A DNA stretch of 64,000 nucleotides from Gemmatimonadota bacterium (GCA_040882465.1 JBBEBG010000020.1:1-64000), one strand, 5' to 3'; shown: positions 8,901 to 18,081, counted from the first letter of the stretch. Notes: generated by a model from the sequence alone, not told the origin. Translations and numbers: made by a program.

Positions 8901-9587
8901 ATGGCCAGATCCCGTAAGAGTGGCCCGCCGATGACGCCGACCGATGCGAGACGGGTTTCCCGCTCGGCGTTCGTCCTCGTGGGGCTGGCGATGGGCGTGG
9001 TCGGGTGCGCGGCCGGCGCGGTCCAGCCGCCCGGTTCCCCCGTGGTCCGCCCGGGCGCTCCGGGCCAGGAAACGAGGGTTCTGGATGGCACGCCCGTCAC
9101 GGCGATCCTTCCCCACACGGCGGCGGACGTCGCCTTCATGCAAGGGATGATCCAGCACCACGCGCAGGCACTCGAGATGAGCGCGCTCATTCCCGGGCGT
9201 ACGACGCGACGTGAGATCGTGCTTCTGGGCCAAAGGATCGTCATTTCCCAACGGGACGAGATCGCCCTGATGAGCCGCTGGCTGGAGGGCCGGGGACTCC
9301 CCCTTCCGGAGATGGCCGCGCATCACATGATGCCCGGCATGCTCTCCCCGATACAGATGGAAACTCTGCGGGGATCGAGCGACACCGACTTCGACCGCTT
9401 CTTCCTGGCCGGGATGATCCAACATCACGAGGGCGCGCTCGTCATGGTGGCGGAGCTCTTCGCGAGCCCGGGCGCCGCTCAGGAGGAGGAAGTCTTTCAG
9501 TTCGCCTCTCACGTGGAGGCGGATCAGCGCATCGAGATCGCTCGGATGGAGCGGTTGCTTCGCGAGCTCTTGACCGACGGAAACTGA
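8901..9587 (+). CDS. DUF305 family lipoprotein
   Basis: A 228-residue protein with a lipobox (GVVGC) after a single hydrophobic helix. Two repeats of the DUF305 (ferritin-like four-helix) signature occur: FMQGMIQHHAQAL and FLAGMIQHHEGAL, each bearing the His-His pair thought to bind metal, and a HHMMPGM segment lies between them. DUF305 proteins are often linked to copper or other metal stress, but their function is not established. It sits 28 bp before the LVIVD-repeat gene and probably forms an operon with it. An internal ATG at 8931 is an equally possible start. Confidence 0.85.
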   Translation: MARSRKSGPPMTPTDARRVSRSAFVLVGLAMGVVGCAAGAVQPPGSPVVRPGAPGQETRVLDGTPVTAILPHTAADVAFMQGMIQHHAQALEMSALIPGRTTRREIVLLGQRIVISQRDEIALMSRWLEGRGLPLPEMAAHHMMPGMLSPIQMETLRGSSDTDFDRFFLAGMIQHHEGALVMVAELFASPGAAQEEEVFQFASHVEADQRIEIARMERLLRELLTDGN

Positions 9588-9615
9588 ACGACCTCTTTTT
9601 TCGAGGGAGATCCCC

Positions 9616-11439
9616 ATGAACAAGGTGCTCTTCGCGCTTCTCGCGGCAGCGATGTTGGCCGTCCTACCGTCGGCTTCCTCCGCCCAGGCCGTGACCTCCG
9701 ACTCCGCGGCGGCCCAGGGAAACTCCGCCGACGCCGAGCTTCCCCTCTGGGAGTGGGATCCAACGGATCCGAGAATCGGGCTCGCGCCCGGCCTCCACGA
9801 CGGGGGGATGGCCGCCGGAAGCATGGAGCTGATCGCGAACCTTCCCCGCCCCGAGGGCTTTTCCACGAACTCGGACTTCGCCTTCTCGGGAAATTACGCC
9901 TTCATGGGGAACTACAACGGCTTCAACATCTACGACATCTCGGACCCGGCGAATCCGGCGCTCCACCTCTCCGTGCTCTGCCCGGGAAATCAGGGAGACC
10001 TCTCGGTTTATGGAAATCTCCTCTTCCACTCGGTGCAGGCCGCGAGCGGTCGTCTCGACTGCGGCGACCAGGGAATCGAGGACGAGGTGAGCTCGGAACG
10101 TTTCCGGGGCGTTCGGATCTTCGACCTCTCCGACATTGATAATCCGGTACAGGTCGCCGCGGTGCAGACCTGCCGTGGGTCGCACACGCACAGCCTCTCG
10201 AGCCGTCCCGGGGACGACGAAAACGTCTACATCTACGTGTCGGGGACGAGCGCGCCCCGGCCCGCGGAAGAGCTGGGTGGGTGCTCGGGTCCCGATTCTC
10301 AGGATGAACCCAATACGTCTTACTTCCAGATCGAAGTGATCCAGGTCCCGCTCGCGCGCCCGCAGGACGCGCGCATCGTGAACCAGCCTCGCGTATTCGC
10401 GGATCCGGTTACGGGGGACCTCGCGGGGCTCTGGCCGGGGGGAGATCACGGAGCCGGCACGCAGAGAACGTCCAGCACCTCCGCCTGTCACGACATCACG
10501 ACCTATCCGGAAATCGGACTCGGCGGGGGGGCCTGCCAGGGGAACGGTATCCTGTACGACATCACCGACCCGACGAACCCGGTCCGGATCCACGACGTGG
10601 TGGATCCGAACTTCGCATATTGGCACTCGGCCACCTTCAACAACGACGGGACCAAGGTCGTCTTCACCGACGAGTGGGGCGGCGGCGGCTCACCGCGCTG
10701 CCGCGCGACGGATCCTCCCACCTGGGGCGCGGACGCCCTCTTCGACATCGTGGACGGCGAGCTCAGGCTCGCGGGGTACTACAAGCTCCCGGTCCCCCAG
10801 ACCGAGTTCGAGAACTGCGTGGCGCACAACGGCTCGCTCGTTCCCGTCCCGGGGCGAGACATCAAGGTTCAGGCCTGGTATCAGGGCGGGATCTCGGTCT
10901 TCGACTTCACCGACACTGGGAAGCCCTTCGAGATCGCCTATTTCGACCGGGGCCCGGTGAGCGTGGAGGGGCGCGGGGGTGGCGGACAGTGGTCCGCATA
11001 CTGGTACAACGGGTTCGTCTACGGATCCGAGATGGCGCGGGGACTCGACGTCTTGCGACTCCTCCCGAGCCAGCACCTTTCCCAGAACGAGATCGCCGCC
11101 GCTCTATCCGTGCGCTACGAGCAATTCAATGCGCAGCATCAGCCGAAGATCGTCTGGCCGGTGAGCTTCGCGGTTACACGGTCGTACCTGGATCAACTCG
11201 TGCGGGCGGACGCACTCGCCCCGGAGATGGTTGCGCGGCTCGCCACGGCGCTGGCGGCGGCGGAGGGACTTCCGGCGGGGAACGACCGGAGAGCCGCAGC
11301 CGACCGGCTCGTGGCGACCGCGGCCGAGCTCGACGCCGAGGCGCTCGCGGCGCTCACCGCCGGGCAGACGGGGAATCCCACGCGCGTGCGCGCCCTCCTC
11401 GCGGCGTCGCTGAGGGATCTGGCGGAGACGCTGCGGTAG
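9616..11439 (+). CDS. exported LVIVD-repeat beta-propeller protein
   Basis: A 607-residue secreted protein: signal peptide with cleavage near SSAQA, then a propeller built from LVIVD-type blades (GFNIYDISDPANPALH, GVRIFDLSDIDNPVQVAAV, LYDITDPTNPVRIHDVVD, ISVFDFTDTGKPFEIAYF). The C-terminal ~120 residues are alpha-helical and Ala-rich (RLATALAAAEGLP) and end near a helical repeat. A strong GAGGGAGA ribosome-binding site precedes the ATG. LVIVD proteins are surface or periplasmic with unknown ligands. Pairing with the DUF305 gene suggests a shared extracytoplasmic job. Confidence 0.85.
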   Translation: MNKVLFALLAAAMLAVLPSASSAQAVTSDSAAAQGNSADAELPLWEWDPTDPRIGLAPGLHDGGMAAGSMELIANLPRPEGFSTNSDFAFSGNYAFMGNYNGFNIYDISDPANPALHLSVLCPGNQGDLSVYGNLLFHSVQAASGRLDCGDQGIEDEVSSERFRGVRIFDLSDIDNPVQVAAVQTCRGSHTHSLSSRPGDDENVYIYVSGTSAPRPAEELGGCSGPDSQDEPNTSYFQIEVIQVPLARPQDARIVNQPRVFADPVTGDLAGLWPGGDHGAGTQRTSSTSACHDITTYPEIGLGGGACQGNGILYDITDPTNPVRIHDVVDPNFAYWHSATFNNDGTKVVFTDEWGGGGSPRCRATDPPTWGADALFDIVDGELRLAGYYKLPVPQTEFENCVAHNGSLVPVPGRDIKVQAWYQGGISVFDFTDTGKPFEIAYFDRGPVSVEGRGGGGQWSAYWYNGFVYGSEMARGLDVLRLLPSQHLSQNEIAAALSVRYEQFNAQHQPKIVWPVSFAVTRSYLDQLVRADALAPEMVARLATALAAAEGLPAGNDRRAAADRLVATAAELDAEALAALTAGQTGNPTRVRALLAASLRDLAETLR

Positions 11440-11551
11440 GGGGGCCGGCGCGAGGGGGCGACCGGGGTCCGGCGCGCCCATCTGAAACTTCGCCCTGGTC
11501 GAACCGTACAGGTGAAAGAGCGCTCCCCTCCCTTCAGCCCGGACTCCCCTC

Positions 11552-12640
11552 ATGCGCCCAGACGACCCGACTTCCGGCGAAACTCCTTCCGGCGGTCCTT
11601 CTTCCGGCGGCGCGAATGGCGATGGAACTCGTGCACGCCGCGTCCTCACTGGAATCTCTCCACGCGCATGGGAGCATCCGGCGGACCGGGCGGCGCTCCA
11701 AGCGTTACGCAGGATTCCCGTCTTCGACGACGTCCTCCGCAAGCTCTTCGGGTTCTTTGGCGAAAAGCCGATCCGACTCGCCTTCCAGGCCAACTCGGTG
11801 CGCGTCTCCGGGAACCAGTTCCCCCGCGTCCACAAGCTGTACCTCGAAGTTCTGAAGACGATGGACGCACCTTACGAATATCCTCTCTATATCTCCCAGA
11901 CGCCCGTCGTGAACGCGGGCGCCTATGGGATGGACCAGCCTTTCGTCATCCTGAATTCGGGGATGATCCACCTCCTGGACGACGATGAGCTGCAATACGT
12001 GATGGCGCACGAGGTCGGTCACATCCTGAGCGGCCACGTCCTCTACCACACGATGCTCGTCATCCTCGTCCAGCTCGCGGAACGCGGGTTTCCCATCGTG
12101 GGGCTCGCCGCGCGGGCGATCCTCGTCGGGCTCCTCGAGTGGTACCGGAAGAGCGAGCTCTCCTCCGACCGCGCCGGGCTCCTCGGGGTGCAGGACCCCC
12201 GGATCGTGTACCGCGCCATGCTGGCGATGGCGGGCGGCGGCGGGACGCTTTATCACGCCATGCTCGCGTCCGGTCGCCCCGGGGCTCCGGAGGTCACAAG
12301 CGTCCCCGCGTTCCTGGAACAGGCGGAAGACTACCAGGAGAGCCAGGATGTGATGGAGGCGGTCTTCAAGGTCCTGAACCTCCTCGGCACGACCCACCCG
12401 TTTTACGTCCTGCGGGTGTCCGAGCTGAGGGCCTGGATCGAGACCGGGGCGTACGACGAAATCCTCAGGGGGAACTACGCGAGGCGCGGGGAGCCCGAGC
12501 CCGAATACATAAGCGACCTCTCGGCCGCCGCGTCCTCATACCGCGAGGGGGCCAAGGACTTCGTGGACGACCTGGCCACCTCGGCGAAGAAGATGCGCGA
12601 CTCCCTCTTCGACACGCTGAGAGGGGCGGGGCGGCAGTAA
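11552..12640 (+). CDS. M48 family zinc metallopeptidase
   Basis: A 362-residue peptidase with the zincin motif H153-E-V-G-H157 in YVMAHEVGHILSGH and the third ligand region SELSSDRAGLLG. A hydrophobic stretch of about 40 residues directly after the HExxH (MLVILVQLAERGFPIVGL ... AILVGLLEW) matches the membrane-associated or channel-lining helix of M48 proteins. There is no N-terminal signal peptide; the first 35 residues are Ser/Gly/Pro-rich. Members degrade misfolded membrane or periplasmic proteins. Gene overlaps nothing and ends 7 bp before a convergent gene. Confidence 0.88.
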   Translation: MRPDDPTSGETPSGGPSSGGANGDGTRARRVLTGISPRAWEHPADRAALQALRRIPVFDDVLRKLFGFFGEKPIRLAFQANSVRVSGNQFPRVHKLYLEVLKTMDAPYEYPLYISQTPVVNAGAYGMDQPFVILNSGMIHLLDDDELQYVMAHEVGHILSGHVLYHTMLVILVQLAERGFPIVGLAARAILVGLLEWYRKSELSSDRAGLLGVQDPRIVYRAMLAMAGGGGTLYHAMLASGRPGAPEVTSVPAFLEQAEDYQESQDVMEAVFKVLNLLGTTHPFYVLRVSELRAWIETGAYDEILRGNYARRGEPEPEYISDLSAAASSYREGAKDFVDDLATSAKKMRDSLFDTLRGAGRQ

Positions 12641-12647
12641 AGCCTGC

Positions 12648-13997
12648 TCAGTTGTGGTCTTCGACCGCCCCTGTCGCCTGGATCTGGCGACGGCGGCGGT
12701 CTTCGGCCTCACGAGCGGCGGTCTCGATGTCCTCCGGGAGGGGATCGCCCACCACGATCCCACGCGGCGTGGCCGACGCGTAATAGATCCGGGCGTTGGC
12801 CATCTCGTTGAAGGTCTCGATCCCGTAACTCACGTCCACCGTGGGGTCCGGGTTGAACTCGTTTTCAGGCGAGTTATCGAACCACCAGGTCGCGTGGAGC
12901 GTCGAGCCCGCCGGGATGAAGCGCGGCTCATTGAACTGGTAGAGGAGCTGCCAGTTGAAGTCGTAGTCGGGAATCCAGAGGAGGACTTCCCGGTCACCAT
13001 TCGGGTACTCGAGCTCGTACTGGAAGGACTTCCCGCGGTAATGCGCGTGAGGCCCCATCGAGAGGAGATACGTGTCCTCCTCGAAGGTGCGTCCCCACGT
13101 CACTTCGAAATTGGGATCCCCCGCCGGAATCAGGAGATCCCGGCCCGAGCTGTTGATGTCCGTCTCGACCACATGATCGATCACCGTTCCCGGCTCATAG
13201 AAGACGAACCCCCCCTGGGTTTCGTCCTCGACGGCGGTCCCCGGTCCTGGATCTTTGTAGTAGTGCATGTTGAATGTCACGACCGGATCCACCGGGAGGA
13301 GGACGCCCCACCCCTCCGGATAGACGAAGGGCCCGCGCCCCGGCGTGCCGACGCCGAGGTGGCTCGACACGATGTGGTGAACGTAAGCGCCGCCCGCCTT
13401 CAACTCCGACGCCTGGATCCACTGCGGTGCAGGATGGGCTTCCCTCGACACCGGGACGACGACCGTCGGCTGCCAGTCGGCCACCTCGTCCCCCACGAGG
13501 ACCGGCTCCGGGAATTCGACGACGAGATCGGGCTGTCCGAGCCACCATCCGGTCTCCGTCGCCCCCGCCGCCACCGCGACGGCCGCCGGCGCCTGGGACG
13601 GATCCCCTTCCGGAGCCCCCTGCTCCGCCCAGGCGATCAGTGTCTCGCGATCCTCTTCCGACAGGTACCGCTCGCCGACAAAGGTGCCCCTGTGGCGCTC
13701 GTCCGCGCCCCAGGGAGGCATCCGGCGCTCGCGTACCGCCTCGGCGATCAGGGGTGCCCAGGGCCGCGCCTGCTCGTAGGTCTCGAGCGCCATGGGAGCC
13801 AGCATCCCCCCCGCGCTGAGCGCGGCCTCGCGATGGCACGCCTGGCAGTTCTCCCGGAGAATCGGGAGGACGTCGGCGTAGAAGGTCGGCTCGTCGTCAG
13901 AGGCGCGAATGGGGGCCGCCCACGGAAGCACCGCGAGGGCGGCCGTGGGAAGCACGAGGGCGAATCGGTGAAGGAACGACGGGAAGTGCGGAAGCAC
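12648..13997 (-). CDS. cytochrome c / copper type II monooxygenase-like protein
   Basis: A 449-residue exported protein. The signal peptide is followed by a monohaem domain with CQACH at 51-55 and MPPW as candidate distal Met region. The C-terminal ~300 residues resemble the copper type II ascorbate-dependent monooxygenase fold: paired histidines in GGAYVHHIVSSH, an FNMHYY motif, and GPHAHYRGKSF. These match the two copper-site His clusters of the PHM/DBM family. Fusion to a cytochrome c suggests the haem replaces ascorbate as electron donor. The hydroxylated substrate is not predictable. Confidence 0.8.
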   Translation of the reverse strand: MLPHFPSFLHRFALVLPTAALAVLPWAAPIRASDDEPTFYADVLPILRENCQACHREAALSAGGMLAPMALETYEQARPWAPLIAEAVRERRMPPWGADERHRGTFVGERYLSEEDRETLIAWAEQGAPEGDPSQAPAAVAVAAGATETGWWLGQPDLVVEFPEPVLVGDEVADWQPTVVVPVSREAHPAPQWIQASELKAGGAYVHHIVSSHLGVGTPGRGPFVYPEGWGVLLPVDPVVTFNMHYYKDPGPGTAVEDETQGGFVFYEPGTVIDHVVETDINSSGRDLLIPAGDPNFEVTWGRTFEEDTYLLSMGPHAHYRGKSFQYELEYPNGDREVLLWIPDYDFNWQLLYQFNEPRFIPAGSTLHATWWFDNSPENEFNPDPTVDVSYGIETFNEMANARIYYASATPRGIVVGDPLPEDIETAAREAEDRRRRQIQATGAVEDHN

Positions 13998-14091
13998 GGC
14001 TCACTCCGTCCGGGGGTGGGGACCGCCTTACGACCGCTCGGTGGAGTTTACGCGCGGAAGTGACCCCCTGTCAACGAGCACCTCCGTCCAG

Positions 14092-14991
14092 TCAGTTCAG
14101 TTCCGCGAGCTCCATGCTGAGCGTCCTGAGCTGCATTCGGGCGTCCCGGTCGTAGGCCTGGGCGTTCGCCTGGGCGGGGCGCAGCTGATTGAAGTACTGG
14201 CCGCTCTGGAGCCCCGGAGCGGTGATGAGGTTCCAAACGGCGTCCGCACCCTCGTCCACCGTGCTGAGGGGCGTCCTTCCCGAAGCCCGGACCATCTGGG
14301 TGTCCATGTACGTCGCCGGATGGAGCGCGTTCACGATCACCCCTCGGCCGTCGAGCTCCTCCGCGAGGTCGAAGGTGAAGTGGATCTGCGCGAGCTTGCT
14401 CTGCCCATAGGCGCGCGCTCCCGTGTACCCCCGTTCCATCATCACGTCGGCGAAGTCGATCGGATTTTGCGCGGCCGAGGCGACGTTCACGATCCGGGCC
14501 GGGGCGCTCTCCATGAGGAGGGGGAGGAGCATCCGGGTGAGGAGAAAGCCGGAGAGGTAGTTGACCTGGAAACGAAGCTCGTGACCGTCCTGGCTGAGCT
14601 CCCGCTCGGGGGAGGACGAGCCGATCCCGGCGTTGTTCACGAGAAGGTCGAGGCGGTCGTACTCCTCGAGGATTTCACTAGCCAGCCCCCGCACCTGCTC
14701 GAGCGAGGCGAAGTCGGCCTGGAAGAAGCGCGCGCTTCCCTGCCCCCCGCGCTCGATCTCCGCCACGACCTCCGCGCCTCGTTCAGCGTTTCGGCCATGG
14801 ACGATCACATGCGCGCCCATCGCACCGAGGCGGAGGGCGACCTCCCGTCCCAATCCATCCGTCGAGCCGGTCACGAGGACCACCTGTTGACCCTCCCGTG
14901 CCTCGGGGATCTGGGCGGCGGCTTGAATCGCGGCGATCTGGATTCCCATCGCCGCACCGGCAGCCGCGAGCATACCGATTCTCACCTTCAT
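14092..14991 (-). CDS. short-chain dehydrogenase/reductase with N-terminal signal-like segment
   Basis: A 299-residue SDR. The NAD(P)-binding TGSTDGLGREV motif, LLVNNAG, the catalytic Ser in NVASAAQN and the catalytic pair in YGQSK (Tyr-x3-Lys) are intact. Unusually, about 30 hydrophobic/Ala-rich residues (MLAAAGAAMGIQIAAIQAAAQ) precede the Rossmann fold and look like a signal peptide, although most SDRs are cytosolic. A truncated, frameshifted second copy lies at 16856-17136 in the same orientation. Substrate unknown; closest in style to retinol-dehydrogenase/WWOX-like classical SDRs. Confidence 0.85.
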   Translation of the reverse strand: MKVRIGMLAAAGAAMGIQIAAIQAAAQIPEAREGQQVVLVTGSTDGLGREVALRLGAMGAHVIVHGRNAERGAEVVAEIERGGQGSARFFQADFASLEQVRGLASEILEEYDRLDLLVNNAGIGSSSPERELSQDGHELRFQVNYLSGFLLTRMLLPLLMESAPARIVNVASAAQNPIDFADVMMERGYTGARAYGQSKLAQIHFTFDLAEELDGRGVIVNALHPATYMDTQMVRASGRTPLSTVDEGADAVWNLITAPGLQSGQYFNQLRPAQANAQAYDRDARMQLRTLSMELAELN

Positions 14992-15300
14992 GATACCCTC
15001 CCCTACAGGCTCTCCTACTGGGGCCGCAACCTGGAACTCGCTCGTCGCACTCTAGCGGGTTCGACGGCGAAGGGCCACGCCGAAGACCGCTGTGGGGCTC
15101 GATGGGGCCCCTTCGCCGGCCGGCTGGAGGCTTCGTCAGGAGGTCCAGGCTTGGAAGAGGTCGTGTGGACGTCGCCCGAGGACATCCAGGAATGAGATCT
15201 CGTGAGGCGGGATCCCGGCGTCGGGGCGGTCCGCGAGCGAGATGCAGGTCACCGCTGTGAACACCGGAATCCAACCGGCGTCCAGCTCCAGCCGCCTAGC
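14992..15300. other. intergenic region, nothing assigned
   Basis: About 309 bp between the SDR start and the rmlA remnant. The first few bases upstream of the SDR ATG resemble those upstream of the SDR pseudogene near 17137. No coding homology, tRNA or clear hairpin-plus-T terminator was recognised. Confidence 0.4.
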
Positions 15301-15552
15301 TTACTCGCGAAGCACTTTCCGGCCGGTTTCCGCCAGGCTTCCCGGCTCGGGGGCGGCGAAGCCGCGTCCCAACTTCTCCACCACGAGCTCGCCCCGCTCC
15401 AGGGACTACCGGTTCACATCGGTGATCTCGAGCCCCCACCTCGCTCCATCTTCGAGGAGCCATTCGAAACTGGGCCGGTCCCAAGGCGTGGTGATCAACA
15501 GGAAACGCCGAGTGCCAGCCAGCATGAGGGTCGTGCACGGGCAGTAGATCAT
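15301..15552 (-). pseudogene. rmlA: rmlA (glucose-1-phosphate thymidylyltransferase) remnant
   Basis: About 83 codons in one frame with an internal TAG (15406-15408). The first part reads MIYCPCTTLMLAGTRRFLL... and matches RmlA from its KPMIYYPLSTLMLAGIREIL region through the GDGSQWGL region (here EDGARWGLEI). The second part reads LERGELVVEKLGRGFA, matching the RmlA C-terminal (Y)LERGxLxVExLGRGFAW region. RmlA is normally about 290 residues, so the N-terminal ~25 residues with the nucleotide-binding GGxGTRL loop and about 150 middle residues are gone. The ATG overlaps the rmlB stop (ATGA), the vestige of a coupled rmlBA operon. Confidence 0.85.
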
Positions 15553-16631
15553 CGGAGCATCCCCAGCCGCTCGCCCCGATACGCGCCACTACGAATCGGA
15601 CCCCACCAGTCCTCACGCGAGACGTACCATGCCACGGTCGTGCGGAGGTGCTCTTCAAAGGTCCCCTCGGGAGACCAGCCCAGCTCTTCCCGCGTGTCGG
15701 TTGCGTCGATCGCGTAGCGCTCATCGTGGCCCGGCCGATCCGCCACGAACCTGATCCGTTCCCGATGACCGCGGCCGTCTGGAGCGGGGGACATCCCATC
15801 CAGCAACTCACAGATCGCCCGAACCACGTCGAGATTCCGTCTCTGGGCGTCGCCTCCGAAGAGGTAGGCCATCCCCGGGCGGCCCGCTTCGAGGGCGCGA
15901 ACAAGCCCGCGCACGTGATCCTCGACGAAAATCCAATCGCGGACGTTCGCTCCTTTGCCGTAGACGGGGAGATCGCGCCCCTCGATCGCACACAGGATCA
16001 TGTGGGGAATGAGTTTCTCCGGGAACTGATAGGGACCGAAGTTATTCGAGCAGTTGGTGACGATGACAGGGAACCCATACGTGTGATACCAAGCGCGGGC
16101 GAGGTGGTCGGCCCCGGCCTTGGAGGCGGCATACGGAGAGTTCGGCCGGTAGGGGCTGTCGGCTGTGAAGGCGCCGGTCTCGCCCAGGCTGCCGAACACT
16201 TCATCGGTGGAAACGTGAATGAACCGGAAGGGATGTGCGGCGTTTTTATTCTGGAGCCGAGCATGTCCGGCGTCGGCCGACCAAGCTTCGCGGGCGGCCT
16301 GGAGAAGATTGAACGTTCCGACCAGGTTCGTGTCCACGAAGGCAGCCGGACCATCGATCGACCGGTCCACATGGGATTCGGCCGCAAGGTGGAAGACCGC
16401 ATTCGGGCCATGTCGGTCGAACACGTCCTTGAGGGCTGGCCGGTCCCGGATGTCCACGCGTTCCCACACGTATCGTGGTGAATCCACCACGTCAGCCAGG
16501 GACCCGAGAGTGCCGGCGTATGTTAAGCTGTCTACATTCACTACACGGGCAGACGTGTGGCGGATGAGGTGGCGCACGAGCGCCGAACCGATGAAGCCCG
16601 CGCCGCCAGTGACCAAAATGGTACGGTTCAT
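15549..16631 (-). CDS. rmlB: dTDP-glucose 4,6-dehydratase
   Basis: A 360-residue extended SDR that converts dTDP-glucose to dTDP-4-keto-6-deoxyglucose, the entry step to dTDP-rhamnose and related sugars. Motifs: TGGAGFIGSALVRHL for NAD binding, HLAAESHVDRSI, the catalytic STDEVFGSLG (Thr-Asp-Glu), YAASKAGAD (Tyr-x3-Lys) and NCSNNFGPYQFPEKLIP. The ATG at 16631 is chosen because the Rossmann motif begins four residues later. rmlA next door is dead and no rmlC or rmlD is in the window, so substrate must come from an rmlA elsewhere or another nucleotidyltransferase. Confidence 0.95.
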   Translation of the reverse strand: MNRTILVTGGAGFIGSALVRHLIRHTSARVVNVDSLTYAGTLGSLADVVDSPRYVWERVDIRDRPALKDVFDRHGPNAVFHLAAESHVDRSIDGPAAFVDTNLVGTFNLLQAAREAWSADAGHARLQNKNAAHPFRFIHVSTDEVFGSLGETGAFTADSPYRPNSPYAASKAGADHLARAWYHTYGFPVIVTNCSNNFGPYQFPEKLIPHMILCAIEGRDLPVYGKGANVRDWIFVEDHVRGLVRALEAGRPGMAYLFGGDAQRRNLDVVRAICELLDGMSPAPDGRGHRERIRFVADRPGHDERYAIDATDTREELGWSPEGTFEEHLRTTVAWYVSREDWWGPIRSGAYRGERLGMLR

Positions 16632-16855
16632 GCGCCGACCGTCACTCAACTCTCGATGAATGGAAGCCCGCGAACCCGTGAAGTGACGACAATGGCAGGT
16701 ATCACGCCAATAGAGAAGGTGGGGTGCCCCGATGGAGGTGACGGTGGCAGAAGGCAACCCCGGGCAAGCAACCGCCCCACATCGGATGTGATTACGCTCG
16801 TTCGAGCCTCATCCAGTTGGGGGCTGCCCAACCTCCGAGAGCTATGGGATCACCG

Positions 16856-17136
16856 AGAGCTGCTCGAGGTCGGTCTGGAAGAAGCGCGTGCTTCCCTGCC
16901 CCCCGCGCTCGATCTCGTCGCCCCGTGCGGCGTTTCGGTCGTGGACGATCACGTGCGCCCCCATCGCGCCGAGGCGGAGCGTGACTTCCCGACCGAGCCC
17001 GTCCGTCGATCCGGTGACCAGGACGACCTGCTGCCCCTCGTTCGCTTTGGGGGATCTGCGCCGCGGCTTCGCTCGTCGCGATCTGGGTTCCGAAGGGGGT
17101 GGCCGCCACCGTGCCCGTTCTCCATTTCGATTTCAT
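16856..17136 (-). pseudogene. truncated, frameshifted SDR copy
   Basis: Starts MKSKWRTGTVAATPFGTQIA...AAAQIP, which parallels the N-terminus of the 14092-14991 SDR. After about 30 codons the match continues in a second frame: EGQQVVLVTGSTDGLGREV, LRLGAMGAHVIVHDRNA and ERGGQGSTRFFQTDLEQL, nearly identical to the intact gene. Homology then stops, leaving roughly the first 100 of 299 codons. So this is a duplicate with one frameshift and loss of its 3' two-thirds. No feature was found between 16632 and 16855. Confidence 0.88.
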
Positions 17137-17193
17137 GATGCCTCGCCTCCTTCGCGGAGGCCTGGGGAGAGGTTCGCCGTTCAGACTAGAGGA

Positions 17194-17982
17194 TCAGGCG
17201 AATCGGAGCCAACCGAGGAAAAGAAGGCCGACGGCCCAGCAGTACCAGGCGAAGGCCGGGAACGATCGATCCCGAAGCATCCGGACGAAGACCCGGATGG
17301 CCAGGACGCCGACGACGGATGCCGCCAGGAAGCCGAGGAGGAGCGGCCCGGCCGGGATCGCGGCACCACCCTCCGCGAGGTCGGGAAGCTGGAGGACGGC
17401 CGCGCCGCCGATGGCCGGGATCGACATCAGGAAGGAAAAGGCCGCCGCCTCCACCGGAGGCACGCCGAGCCAGAGCGCCGCGACGACCGTCGAACCCGAC
17501 CGTGACACCCCCGGCACGAGCGCCACACACTGCGCGAGCCCGATCAGGACGGCCATCACGAACGTGATCTCCTTCGAGGACTTTCGCGCGAGCGCCCATC
17601 GGGACGAATAGAGCATCGCCCCCGTGAAGAGGAGCGCCACGGCGACGATCGCCGGGCTCTCGAAGGCGGCCTCGACGGCGTCGCCGAAGAGCACTCCGAC
17701 GACCGCGGCCGGCGCGGTCGCGAGTGCCAGAAGGAGGACGTAACGCCAGGACTCGGGATCGCGGAGGACGAGGGCCCCGCGGGCCAGATCCATCAGCCGC
17801 GCCCGGTACACGACCGTCACGGAGAGGAGGGTCGCCACGTGCACGACCACCTCGAAGGTGATTCCCGGAAGGGAGACCCCCATCACCTTCTGGGCCAGGG
17901 CCAGGTGCCCCGACGAGGAGACCGGAAGGAACTCCGTGGCCCCCTGGACGATGCCGAGGACGAGGGCTTCGAGAACGGTCAT
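17194..17982 (-). CDS. uppP: undecaprenyl-diphosphatase
   Basis: A 262-residue polytopic membrane enzyme (UppP/BacA) that dephosphorylates undecaprenyl diphosphate to recycle the lipid carrier for peptidoglycan and surface polysaccharides. Signature motifs QGATEFLPVSSSGHL at the N-terminus and PGVSRSGST in the second half are intact, with about eight hydrophobic helices. Start chosen at the ATG that begins MTVLEALVLG, the usual family N-terminus. It lies next to polysaccharide genes, which fits its role, though the gene also occurs singly. Confidence 0.95.
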   Translation of the reverse strand: MTVLEALVLGIVQGATEFLPVSSSGHLALAQKVMGVSLPGITFEVVVHVATLLSVTVVYRARLMDLARGALVLRDPESWRYVLLLALATAPAAVVGVLFGDAVEAAFESPAIVAVALLFTGAMLYSSRWALARKSSKEITFVMAVLIGLAQCVALVPGVSRSGSTVVAALWLGVPPVEAAAFSFLMSIPAIGGAAVLQLPDLAEGGAAIPAGPLLLGFLAASVVGVLAIRVFVRMLRDRSFPAFAWYCWAVGLLFLGWLRFA

Positions 17983-18081
17983 GGACCGGAAGATAGCGAA
18001 AGGGCTCGGCCGCCACGTGGGCCCCGCCACGTTTCCGTGCCCGCTCCACGGCGGTCAGCGATCGGGGACCCCCGATGGTCG

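Noticed and set aside
9588-9610. T6 run with short flanking GC-rich arms between the DUF305 and LVIVD genes as a terminator
   Set aside because: Arms are only 4-5 bp and the run merges with the ribosome-binding site; the genes are more likely co-transcribed.
16557-17138. Plus-strand frame of 193 codons
   Set aside because: Antisense to the SDR pseudogene; the minus strand carries the recognisable homology.
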